The translations under genes were made by a program, and so were the position numbers. From the NCBI GenBank assembly GCA_002483135.1, contig DLHI01000010.1, forward strand, positions 1 through 64,000: a stretch of DNA of 64,000 nucleotides, read 5' to 3'. The notes under the pieces are model-generated. The model was given only the letters and a program-made list of their open reading frames with translations, was not told the DNA's origin and ran no database searches. This document shows positions 8,697 through 15,995 of this stretch, piece by piece. Origin of the DNA: Hyphomonadaceae bacterium UBA7672. GTDB lineage: Bacteria; Pseudomonadota; Alphaproteobacteria; Caulobacterales; Hyphomonadaceae. The first letter of the stretch is position 1; each line of letters begins with the position of its first letter.

Positions 8697-9835
8697 ATCA
8701 GTTCGACGGGAACGTACACGTCCGGCCCGACCTTGAACTTCGGCGCTGACGTCGGCTTGCCCAGCGCCAGCATCGCGTCGATCGCCGCCTTGGCGCGCAG
8801 GCGGACATCCTCCGGCACCGTCACTTCGTGCTTCATCTCGACCAGCGCGTCGTAGATGTTCTCCAGCGTGATGCGTTTCATGTGAGGGCAGAGGTTGCAT
8901 GGCTTCACGAACTCCACGCCGGGATTATCCGCGGCGACGTTATCGCTCATCGAACACTCGGTCAGGAGGACCACCTTGTGGGCACCCGATTCCTTCACGT
9001 GAGCCGACAGGGCGGATGTTGACCCCGCAAAGTCGGCTTCTTCAAGGACATCTGGCGGACATTCAGGGTGCGCCAGCACAATTGCACCGGGATGGGCGTC
9101 ACGGATTTGCCGCACATCCTCGGCCGAGAACTTCTCGTGGACCTCGCAATGGCCCTCCCAGGCGATGATGCGGATCTCGGTGTTCGCGGCCACGTTGCGC
9201 GCAAGGTATTCGTCCGGGACCATGATCACGGTGTCGACGCCCCATTCGGCGGCGATGTGTTCGACCACCTGCGTGGCGTTGGACGAGGTGCAGGTGATGT
9301 CGCATTCGGCCTTCACGTCGGCCGTCGTGTTCACATAGGTCACGATCGGAAGGTCCGGATAGCGCTGGCGGATCAGGCGCACGTCGGCGCCGGTGATCGA
9401 GGCCGCCAGCGAGCAGCCGGCGCGCATGTCCGGGATCAGCACTGTCTTGTCCGGACAGAGGATTTTCGAGGTTTCGGCCATGAAGTGGACGCCGGCCTGG
9501 ACGATTACCTTCGCGTCGGTGCGGGCGGCCTCGCGGGCCAGTTGCAGCGAGTCGCCGCGGAAATCGCCGACCAGTTGGAAGATATCGGGCGTCATGTAGT
9601 TGTGGGCGAGGATCACCGCGCCGCGCTGCTTCTTCAGCTTGTTGATATGGTGGACAAGCGGGGCGATGGCAGGCCACTCCATCGGTGTGATGAAGCCCTG
9701 CACCTGCGCATACAGATGGTCGGTCGAGGCTTTCACTGCGTCGTCATAGGCAAGGCCCCGCTTCGCGGCGGGCGAGGGGCGCTGGCGGGCGGCGGGAATA
9801 TCGCAGCCTTCGCCGAATTCGATGACACGGGCCAT
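8693..9835 (-). CDS. nadA: Quinolinate synthase A
   Basis: A [4Fe-4S] enzyme that condenses iminoaspartate with dihydroxyacetone phosphate to quinolinate. It has 380 residues. Typical blocks are ILAHNYMTPDIFQLVGDFRG, VQAGVHFMAETSKIL, PDMRAGCSLA, EGHCEVHEKF, AHPECPPDVL and PCNLCPHMKRI, the last three containing cluster or near-cluster cysteines. The frame is open about 37 codons upstream, but the ATG at 9835 follows a GGAGG site by about seven bases and starts MARVIEFG, so it is preferred. First gene of the operon nadA - three secreted paralogs - nadB - nadC. A palindromic operator lies 14 bases before the start. Confidence 0.95.
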   Translation of the reverse strand: MARVIEFGEGCDIPAARQRPSPAAKRGLAYDDAVKASTDHLYAQVQGFITPMEWPAIAPLVHHINKLKKQRGAVILAHNYMTPDIFQLVGDFRGDSLQLAREAARTDAKVIVQAGVHFMAETSKILCPDKTVLIPDMRAGCSLAASITGADVRLIRQRYPDLPIVTYVNTTADVKAECDITCTSSNATQVVEHIAAEWGVDTVIMVPDEYLARNVAANTEIRIIAWEGHCEVHEKFSAEDVRQIRDAHPGAIVLAHPECPPDVLEEADFAGSTSALSAHVKESGAHKVVLLTECSMSDNVAADNPGVEFVKPCNLCPHMKRITLENIYDALVEMKHEVTVPEDVRLRAKAAIDAMLALGKPTSAPKFKVGPDVYVPVELI

Positions 9836-9848
9836 TGATGCCTCCATC

Positions 9849-9869
9849 TTATGCTCAAACTGAGTATAA
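9849..9869. promoter_or_regulatory. Palindromic operator next to the nadA start
   Basis: TTATGCTCA-AAC-TGAGTATAA is an inverted repeat with eight of nine positions matching. It sits 14 bases upstream of the nadA ATG, and on the minus strand it contains TATACT, a good -10 hexamer, so a bound repressor would block nadA transcription. An NrtR-like NAD regulator is encoded close by (10790-11743), which is the natural candidate to bind. The assignment of regulator to site is inference. Confidence 0.65.
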
Positions 9870-9927
9870 ATTGGCCCCGAAAAAATGCCTTTCAAGCGAA
9901 AGGCGGCTCCCGGTTTGTCAGCCCTAC

Positions 9928-9956
9928 TTACACTCAACTTGAGCATAAGTATGCTC
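9928..9956. promoter_or_regulatory. Second and third palindromes of the nadA upstream region
   Basis: TTACACTCA-ACT-TGAGCATAA (9928-9948) repeats the layout of the operator at 9849-9869 with two mismatches. Overlapping it, GAGCATA-AG-TATGCTC (9941-9956) is a perfect seven-base inverted repeat. The centres of the first two operators are 79 bases apart, about 7.5 helical turns. Repeated copies with the same core (TGAGCATA) argue for one regulator and possible looping or cooperative binding. Confidence 0.6.
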
Positions 9957-10156
9957 TCATAAATCCGTCACGCCGTCGAGTCGGAATAATCTGCCACGCC
10001 AAAAAGGCCCCGGAGGCCTTTTCGGCGCATCCTCGTCTGTGCTTCGGACACAACCCAGGAGAATTCCGCCCAGACTGCCGCACGTTGTGGAAGGTTCACG
10101 TTATCCGGACTAGCGTGCGCGCTATCGCTGGGGCGACTTTCGGAGAGGGCGGACGG

Positions 10157-10768
10157 ATGACGATCAGACGTTGGGCAGTTTCGTTGCTGGCGGCGGCCGG
10201 CCTTGCGATCACATCGGCAGCGAGCGCACAGGCGCAGCCCGGCGATGGCGGCATGAGCACCGAGGCCTGGGACGAGTTCTCCTGCATCTACTCCGAACTG
10301 ATTCTGCTCGATGACGACGCGTACTTCGCGGTGGTCGATTCCTACATGCTCGAGCTCACCGAGGGCGATCTCTACGAAGAGGCGATCACGGCGATCATGC
10401 CGGCGGTCGAGGCCTGCGCGGATGATTATGGCTGGCTTGCCGAGCACCAGGAAATTGCGATGACGATGGGCATCGCAGGCACGGTTGCCGATGCGATCGA
10501 GGGCCAGCTGCTGGAAGAAGGTTTCACCGAGGCGGAACTCGACGACATCATCTCGCTGGTCGACACGATCTCGGACGACGAAGTGTTCGCCTTCATCAGC
10601 GAAGACTGGCGCCGCGATGAAGACTTCAAGGAAGGCATCGCGATCCAACTCGCCGGCAAGGGCGTTTCAGACGATGAGGAACTGGTCGACACCTGCATGG
10701 TCCTGCTGGAGACCTACCTGATCGGCATGTATCAGGCCGAGCGTTGGTTGGATATCACCGACAGCTGA
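10157..10768 (+). CDS. Acidic secreted protein of unknown function
   Basis: A 203-residue protein with a signal peptide (MTIRRWAVSLLAAAGLAITS, cleavage after SAQA). The frame is open about 100 codons further upstream, through the nadA operator region, but the ATG at 10157 starts the signal peptide and follows a GGGCGGACGG purine stretch. The mature protein is strongly acidic and predicted helical, with three cysteines (FSCIY, EACADD, DTCMV). No family is recognised. It is divergent from nadA, so the palindromes at 9849-9956 lie upstream of it too and might affect both directions. It converges on the nrtR-like gene with a 21-base gap. Confidence 0.75.
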   Translation: MTIRRWAVSLLAAAGLAITSAASAQAQPGDGGMSTEAWDEFSCIYSELILLDDDAYFAVVDSYMLELTEGDLYEEAITAIMPAVEACADDYGWLAEHQEIAMTMGIAGTVADAIEGQLLEEGFTEAELDDIISLVDTISDDEVFAFISEDWRRDEDFKEGIAIQLAGKGVSDDEELVDTCMVLLETYLIGMYQAERWLDITDS

Positions 10769-10789
10769 TCGGCTTGCATTGACCGGCGT

Positions 10790-11743
10790 TCAGGCGCGGG
10801 GCGTCTGTACGCCGGGCATATGGCCCTCGGCCATGGCTTCCCGCCTGAAGCGGAAAAGCTCGGCGGGGCGTCCGCCGGTTGCCTGCGTGAAGACGCCAAG
10901 GCCTACCACAAGCCCAGACCGGTCCAGCGAGCGGCGGAAGTTCTGCTTGTGCAGCGGCAGGCCGAGCAGCGATTCCACGACCTGCTGAAGCTCGAACAGG
11001 GTGAAGCGTTCGGGCAGCAGCTCGAACACCACGGGTCTGTACTTGATCTTGCCGCGCAGCCGGCCGATCGCGGTGGCGAGAATGCGCCGGTGATCGGAAA
11101 TCATGGGTTGGCCAAGGGCCGCCGGGGGCAGGGACGAGGCGCGGCGGCGACCGTCGCGCGCTGCTTCCGGGGCCAGACCGGCTTCGTACATCAGCTCGTA
11201 GCGCTCCAGCGTGCGTTCCTCGATCCAGGGGCGGCCTTCGAGGCCAAAGGCGATCTGCAGGCGCGAGCGACGCTTCACGGCTTCTTTCCCGCCGGCCTCC
11301 GCCCATGCGGAAAGGGCCGGCGCCAGCGCTTCGTCGATGATGACGGGGCGGCCCTTGCGTTGGTCTTCCCATGGAAAATGCTCGTACCAGTCGCGCCACA
11401 CCGCATCGAAAGCCGAGATATCCGTGCGCTCGGGCGTGAGCCCGAGATAGCCGACCGAGATCAGTCGGGCGCCGTCGGGCGCATCGCCGAGGTCGGCCTG
11501 GGGCAGTTCGCGGCCGAGGTCGCCGAACGTATAGAGCTGCTCGACATAGCCGGGCTCAAAGCCCGTCTGCGCCCGCACCCAGGCGCGCAGGCCCAGTTCG
11601 AATGTGCGGTGTCCCTTCGGATCGAAGCGGCCGTGGGGAAGGCCGGTCACGTTGTCGGGCTGGCGTGTCTCCAGCGCGTAGGGCGCCTTGCCCGTGGCCG
11701 CCACGATCACGGCGGAGAGTCCGACGGCGATGGGTGTTGTCAT
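10790..11743 (-). CDS. NrtR/NadQ-like Nudix-related regulator of NAD metabolism
   Basis: A 317-residue two-domain protein. The N-terminal half resembles a Nudix domain with a degenerate Nudix box (ELGLRAWVRAQTGFEP in place of the REx2EExGx residues), followed by EQLYTFGDLGR, a hallmark of NrtR proteins. The C-terminal part is a winged helix (FTLFELQQVVESLLGLPL, then NFRRSL and GRPAELFRFR). NrtR-type proteins are known repressors of NAD synthesis genes that sense ADP-ribose or NAD derivatives through the inactive Nudix domain. The start overlaps the phosphatase stop (ATGA). The nadA operon about 1 kb away is the likely target. Whether it is NrtR proper or the alphaproteobacterial NadQ relative cannot be settled here. 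Confidence 0.8.
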   Translation of the reverse strand: MTTPIAVGLSAVIVAATGKAPYALETRQPDNVTGLPHGRFDPKGHRTFELGLRAWVRAQTGFEPGYVEQLYTFGDLGRELPQADLGDAPDGARLISVGYLGLTPERTDISAFDAVWRDWYEHFPWEDQRKGRPVIIDEALAPALSAWAEAGGKEAVKRRSRLQIAFGLEGRPWIEERTLERYELMYEAGLAPEAARDGRRRASSLPPAALGQPMISDHRRILATAIGRLRGKIKYRPVVFELLPERFTLFELQQVVESLLGLPLHKQNFRRSLDRSGLVVGLGVFTQATGGRPAELFRFRREAMAEGHMPGVQTPRA

Positions 11744-12258
11744 GTGCCGAAAGCGGAGGGAATCGAAAAAGCCTGCGCCTCCATGGCGACATCGCCACGT
11801 CCGATCACGTCCACCGCGCGCACCATGCGGCCGCCGCGACCGAGCAGGGCGTCGGCGTGCGCCACCAGCCTGCGATTGGGCGATGCGGTGGAGGAGGCCT
11901 TGCGGATTGCCAGCGCGATCTCCTCCTCGTCGGCCTTGGGATTGTGGACGCAGGCGGTGATGAAGGCGCTGGCGGTCGAGCGGGAGATCCCGGCCCAGCA
12001 ATGGATCAGCATGGGCGCCGCGCGGTCCCAGCCTTCCACAAAGCGGATCACGCTTTCAGCGTCCGACAGGTCGGGCGCACGCCAGTCGCCGATATCATCG
12101 ACAATATCGTGGATGGGAACAGTCAGGTGGAGGTCCGGCCCCATGCCTTCGAAGGTCGGGAACGTGTCGTAGGGGCTCAACAGGCTGACAATGCGCGCGG
12201 GGCGCAGGCGTCGCGCCATTTGTGGCGCCGCAGCGAGGGAGCAGATCCAGATCGACAT
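11740..12258 (-). CDS. Tyrosine/dual-specificity-type protein phosphatase
   Basis: A 172-residue cytoplasmic protein with the phosphatase signature HCWAGISRS: catalytic Cys about residue 87 and Arg about 93 (Cx5R). A general acid is plausible in the preceding DWRAPDLSD loop. It corresponds to the short predicted tyrosine phosphatases of alphaproteobacteria. The start is the ATG at 12258 (MSIWICSL); the frame extends upstream but overlaps the HD gene. Middle gene of an HD hydrolase - phosphatase - nrtR-like operon, overlapping the regulator by ATGA. The substrate is unknown, and the context with a Nudix-type regulator hints at nucleotide or NAD-related signalling. Confidence 0.8.
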   Translation of the reverse strand: MSIWICSLAAAPQMARRLRPARIVSLLSPYDTFPTFEGMGPDLHLTVPIHDIVDDIGDWRAPDLSDAESVIRFVEGWDRAAPMLIHCWAGISRSTASAFITACVHNPKADEEEIALAIRKASSTASPNRRLVAHADALLGRGGRMVRAVDVIGRGDVAMEAQAFSIPSAFGT

Positions 12259-12289
12259 GGGGGTAGGATAGTGCGGGAACTCCGCAGTG

Positions 12290-12928
12290 TCATTCCCGTG
12301 TCGAGTGCCCGTCCATCTCCGCCTGCAGCTCGGCAAATCGGGCGACGAACTGGGCCTGTGCTGCCGTTGGCGAAAGGGGGGTCATGTTGGGGGCGAGGCC
12401 GGGGGGCGGCGCGCCGAAGAACTGCAGGGCTTCGTCCACATTGAAGCCGGCGAGGCGTGTCGCCTCGTGGAAGGCGGCGGCCTGGTCGGCCTGCTTCACG
12501 CGCGCCTTCATCTCATCGGTCATGTGGGCGGTGAGGCCAAAGCGCAGGCGGATCGCGCCTTCCAGCCGGTGTTCAACCAGCTTGTAGTCGCCGCCCAGCA
12601 CCGCTTTAAACGGCGAGATCATATCGCCGATCACATACTCCGGAGCATCGTGCAGCAGCGCGCCCATCCGGTCGGCAGCACTGGCCCCATCCGAAATCTC
12701 GCTGAAAAACGCCTCCACCAGAACCGAATGCTGCGCAACGGAGAAGGCGTGCTCTCCGCGCGTCTGCCCGTTCCAGCGCGCCACGCGGGCAAGACCGTGC
12801 GCGATGTCATCGATCTCTATATCGAGCGGAGAGGGATCGAGAAGGTCCAGCCTGCGGCCAGACAGCATGCGCTGCCAGGCGCGGGCGGCAACTGTTCCAT
12901 TACCTGGCTGTTTCTGTTTTCGGCTCAT
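12290..12928 (-). CDS. HD-domain hydrolase, YfbR-like
   Basis: A 212-residue protein with the metal-binding HD pattern: EHAFSVAQHSV with His near residue 67, LLHDAPEYVIGD with His-Asp near 93-94, and a later Asp in KQADQAA. The LLHDAPEYVIGDMISPFK block is close to YfbR-type 5'-deoxynucleotidases and related phosphohydrolases. The ATG at 12928 (MSRKQKQ) gives the family-like length; an upstream in-frame Met at 13027 is less likely. First gene of the operon with the phosphatase and the NrtR-like regulator (31-base gap). Activity on nucleotides is inferred from the family. Confidence 0.8.
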   Translation of the reverse strand: MSRKQKQPGNGTVAARAWQRMLSGRRLDLLDPSPLDIEIDDIAHGLARVARWNGQTRGEHAFSVAQHSVLVEAFFSEISDGASAADRMGALLHDAPEYVIGDMISPFKAVLGGDYKLVEHRLEGAIRLRFGLTAHMTDEMKARVKQADQAAAFHEATRLAGFNVDEALQFFGAPPPGLAPNMTPLSPTAAQAQFVARFAELQAEMDGHSTRE

Positions 12929-13179
12929 CGCTCTCGCCCTGCCATTGAAGGGTTTCGCATTGCAAGGATTGTCTGGGCAAGCGGAACCGCTGGCGAGCAT
13001 CTGCGTTGGAGATCTCGCAGAATGCACCGCGCAACGAATTTCGAACGCGCGGCCCGTGACAGAATGCCCGCTCCACGCCTCGAAAAAATGCGCGCGCTTA
13101 CCTCTGTTAAAGGTTTGCGAGAGGCTTCGTTAATTCGATTGGTTTACGGTCAACTTCAGTCGCGGGAGAACAACGAGAC

Positions 13180-13329
13180 ATGTGGGAGTTGATGGTAGCT
13201 GCGGCGCAAAATTCTGCGCTGCACTGGGCGGTGATTGCAGCAGCGTTGCTGATCTACCTCCTCAAAGTGCTGACCACGGGCGAAGCCCCCCTCATGGGCG
13301 ATATGTATCACGACGAACTCGATACCTGA
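13180..13329 (+). CDS. Small single-pass membrane protein (49 residues)
   Basis: Short frame ATG TGG GAG ... TGA. Residues about 13-32 (ALHWAVIAAALLIYLLKV) form one confident transmembrane helix, followed by a short acidic tail ending DELDT. A GGGAG ribosome site lies about 11 bases before the ATG, slightly long. It lies divergent from the HD gene, in a region with TTAA-rich promoter-like sequence before it and a hairpin terminator after it (13414-13440), so it looks like an independent small transcript. No known family; conservation in relatives would decide whether it is real. Confidence 0.5.
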   Translation: MWELMVAAAQNSALHWAVIAAALLIYLLKVLTTGEAPLMGDMYHDELDT

Positions 13330-13413
13330 CCGCCGCGGCGGTCGGGAGAGGCCATGCCTCGCCTGCCGCCGTTGCGCAGACAAAGACGCCGGCAAAGGCG
13401 CGGGTGATGAAGG

Positions 13414-13440
13414 AAGGGGCGGCTTTTCAGCCGCCCTTTC
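13414..13440 (+). terminator. Hairpin terminator after the 49-residue frame
   Basis: AAGGGGCGGC, loop TTTTCA, GCCGCCCTTT: a stem of about nine to ten pairs with a TTTC tail. It lies between the small membrane protein and pyrC on the plus strand. Confidence 0.5.
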
Positions 13441-13535
13441 CGATTCCAGGGCCCGGTCTTTCGCCGAATCCCGGAGCTTGGAGAAAAGCCCCGGCGGGTC
13501 CATACAGCGCTGAAATTTCGGGAGCTGGTGTGGCC

Positions 13536-14873
13536 ATGGCCGCGACATTCGACCTCATCCTCAAGGGCGGCATGGTGGCCACCCCCGGCGGCATCGCCGA
13601 GGCCGACGTCGCTGTGAAGGACGGGCGCATCGCCGAGATCGGGTCGTTCGACGCCAGCCAGGCCGGACATGTCTTCGAGGCCCATGGGCTTCACGTCCTG
13701 CCGGGCGTGATCGACACGCAGGTCCATTTTCGCGAGCCGGGGCTCGAGTGGAAGGAAGACCTCGAAACGGGATCGCGCGCGGCGGCGCTGGGCGGTGTGA
13801 CGGCAGTGTTCGAAATGCCGAATACCGATCCGTCCACCACTTCGCCGGAGATGATGCTCGACAAGCTCGCCCGCGCGAAGGGGCGGATGCACGTCGACCA
13901 CGCCTTCTATGCGGGCGCGACGCACGACAACACCGATCTGCTGCCGATCATGGAGCGGATGGAGGGTGTGTGCGGCGTCAAGGTGTTCATGGGCGCATCC
14001 ACGGGCCAGTTGCTGGTCGAGGATGATGAGGGTGTGGAGCGCGTGCTCAATGCCATCTCGCGCCGCGCGGCGTTCCATTCGGAAGACGAGTATCGCCTGG
14101 CCGACCGCCGCAAGCTGGCGCGGCAGGGCGACTGGACCTCGCACTATGAAGTCCGCGACGCTGAGGCCGCCATCTCTTCGACAAAGCGCCTGCTGCGCCT
14201 TGCGCGCAAGACCGGAAAACGCATCCACGTGCTGCACGTCACGACGGCCGAGGAGATGGAGATTCTCGCAGCGAACAAGGATATCGCCACGGTCGAGGTG
14301 ACGCCGCAGCATCTGACGCTGGTGGGGCCGGACGATTACATCCGACTCAAGGGTTATGCCCAGATGAACCCGCCGATCCGGGAAGAGCGCCATCGCGCCG
14401 CGCTGTGGGCCGCTGTGAACCAGGGCATTCCGGACCTCATTGGCTCGGACCACGCGCCGCATACCAAAGAAGAAAAATCGCGCCCCTATCCGGCCTCGCC
14501 CTCGGGCATGCCGGGGGTGCAGACGCTGACGCCCGTGATGCTGACGCATGTGGCCGACGGCAAGTTGAGCCTTGAGCGCTTTATCGAACTTACCAGCGCG
14601 GGCCCGCAGCGCGTTTTCGGGATCGCGAACAAGGGCCGCATCGCGCAAGGCTATGACGCCGATTTCACCGTGGTAGATCTCAAGGCTCGCCGCACCATCA
14701 CGCACGAATGGTCCGCTTCGCGCTGCGGCTGGACGCCGTTCGATGGGATGGAGGCCAAGGCCTGGCCGGTGGCGACCTTCGTGCGCGGCACGATGGTGAT
14801 GTGCGACGATGCGCTGGTTTCGCCCGGGGTCGGCCTGCCGGTGAGGTTCATCGAAACGCTGCCCGCGACTTGA
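13536..14873 (+). CDS. pyrC: Dihydroorotase, class I type
   Basis: A 445-residue zinc amidohydrolase of pyrimidine synthesis (carbamoyl aspartate to dihydroorotate). Seen in sequence: VLPGVIDTQVHFREPG with the metal-binding HxH-like motif (QVHFRE), MPNTDPST, VKVFMGASTG with a possible carbamylated Lys, HVLHVTTAEE, and the catalytic Asp in IGSDHAPHTKEEK. The frame is open upstream to 13182, across the small-ORF and terminator region. The ATG at 13536 after GGGAG fits the family N-terminus; a GTG two codons earlier is possible. It is separated from the channel gene by one base, so the two are co-transcribed. Confidence 0.9.
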   Translation: MAATFDLILKGGMVATPGGIAEADVAVKDGRIAEIGSFDASQAGHVFEAHGLHVLPGVIDTQVHFREPGLEWKEDLETGSRAAALGGVTAVFEMPNTDPSTTSPEMMLDKLARAKGRMHVDHAFYAGATHDNTDLLPIMERMEGVCGVKVFMGASTGQLLVEDDEGVERVLNAISRRAAFHSEDEYRLADRRKLARQGDWTSHYEVRDAEAAISSTKRLLRLARKTGKRIHVLHVTTAEEMEILAANKDIATVEVTPQHLTLVGPDDYIRLKGYAQMNPPIREERHRAALWAAVNQGIPDLIGSDHAPHTKEEKSRPYPASPSGMPGVQTLTPVMLTHVADGKLSLERFIELTSAGPQRVFGIANKGRIAQGYDADFTVVDLKARRTITHEWSASRCGWTPFDGMEAKAWPVATFVRGTMVMCDDALVSPGVGLPVRFIETLPAT

Positions 14874-14874
14874 T

Positions 14875-15693
14875 ATGCACGAACACCGCAAGGGCCTCAA
14901 TCGCGCGCTGTTCTGGCTGTATTCCGGCAACGGAAAATGGCCGGGAATTTTCCGCTGGGCCATGCTGATCTTCGATCTCGTGTCGATCGCGCTCTTCCTT
15001 GTTCACCCGTCAATCTCCTGGCACGGCGGCGACGTCGAGACGACAGGCGTCTGGATCGTCATTGATGCCTTCATCGCCATCGTGATCGCGCTCGATCTTC
15101 TTGCCCGCTTCTATATTGAGCGTCACAAGCATCGCTTCTTCCTGCGCATCACGAATCTTGCCGACCTGGTTGTCGCCGCGACGCTGCTCGTGCCGTTCGT
15201 GGCGCAGAACATGGTGTTCCTGCGCGTATTCCGGGTCGTTCGCCTCGTGCGCGCGTTCGAGTTCCTCGACCGGCACCACGCCGCGGCGAAATGGTTGCAC
15301 TACAATTCCTTCGTCGTGTCGAAGGTGGTCAACCTCATCGTCTTCATCTTCATTGTGACCGCCTTCGTTTATGTCGACCAGCACAACAAGAATGAGCACA
15401 TCGTCACCTATCTTGATGCACTCTACTTCACGCTGAGCACGCTCACGACCACGGGCTTCGGCGATATCACGATGGTGGGGGTGCCGGGCCGGTGGCTGTC
15501 CATACTGATGATGGTGCTGGGCGTGAGCCTGTTCCTGCAGTTGATCCGCGCCATCGCCATAGGCGACAAGATCCGCCACGAATGCCCCGCCTGCACCCTC
15601 CATCTTCACGAAAAGGATGCGGCGCACTGCAAGCGCTGCGGCGCCAATCTCTATCCTGAAACGAGTGTGCGCCTTACCCCTCCGCGCAACTGA
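14875..15693 (+). CDS. Voltage-gated-type potassium channel with C-terminal zinc ribbon
   Basis: A 272-residue membrane protein. Helices lie near residues 27-44, 57-78, 95-110 and 151-169. There is an S4-like segment with Arg every third residue (FLRVFRVVRLVRAF, Arg 117, 120, 123, 126), a re-entrant pore with selectivity filter TTTGFGD at 191-197, and a last helix near 207-228. The filter makes K+ selectivity likely. The cytoplasmic tail ends in a four-cysteine zinc ribbon (CPAC at 237-240, CKRC at 252-255), an unusual addition. The start is the ATG at 14875, one base after the pyrC stop. Confidence 0.9.
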   Translation: MHEHRKGLNRALFWLYSGNGKWPGIFRWAMLIFDLVSIALFLVHPSISWHGGDVETTGVWIVIDAFIAIVIALDLLARFYIERHKHRFFLRITNLADLVVAATLLVPFVAQNMVFLRVFRVVRLVRAFEFLDRHHAAAKWLHYNSFVVSKVVNLIVFIFIVTAFVYVDQHNKNEHIVTYLDALYFTLSTLTTTGFGDITMVGVPGRWLSILMMVLGVSLFLQLIRAIAIGDKIRHECPACTLHLHEKDAAHCKRCGANLYPETSVRLTPPRN

Positions 15694-15995
15694 TCGCGCA
15701 GCCTTCACAGGGTGATCACGCGGAATGTGATGTCGCACCCCGACGGACGCGCCAGTAATCTCCGTTTGTCACCGGTCAGGGAATGTGGCGTGCTTCAAAG
15801 CACTGTCGCCAGAGGGACTCAGCGGCCTCCCCAGGTGCTGGATTTTCCCTCCAACTCCCGCGCGCGGAGACCATGTATCTCCCTCCCCGGATGCGCGTGG
15901 GGATCACAGTCGGCCACCGCAAAGTCGGGGCCGGCTTTTCTTTTTCTTGCGCCACACGTTTCGGCGGATACGTTCCGCGCAAACGGGAGCAGGGC
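15694..15995. other. 302-base intergenic region
   Basis: Contains no supportable gene; frames that cross it belong to the 5' extension of the ThDP-enzyme frame. A terminator-like hairpin sits at 15908-15936. The segment between that hairpin and 15995 is short, so the promoter of the ThDP-enzyme gene would lie either there or before the hairpin. In the latter case the hairpin is in its leader. Confidence 0.5.
15908..15946 (+). terminator. Probable intrinsic terminator
   Basis: AGTCGGCC pairs with GGCCGGCT (eight pairs, one G-T) around a 13-base loop and is followed by TTTCTTTTTC. It may end the pyrC-channel transcript about 215 bases after its last stop. Confidence 0.5.

Noticed and set aside
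9851..10156. N-terminal extension of the acidic secreted protein through the operator region
   Set aside because: The ATG at 10157 starts a clean signal peptide, and the upstream frame covers palindromes and has no coding character.
13308..14963. Long minus-strand frame opposite pyrC
   Set aside because: Mirror frame of a high-GC gene without recognisable protein features.
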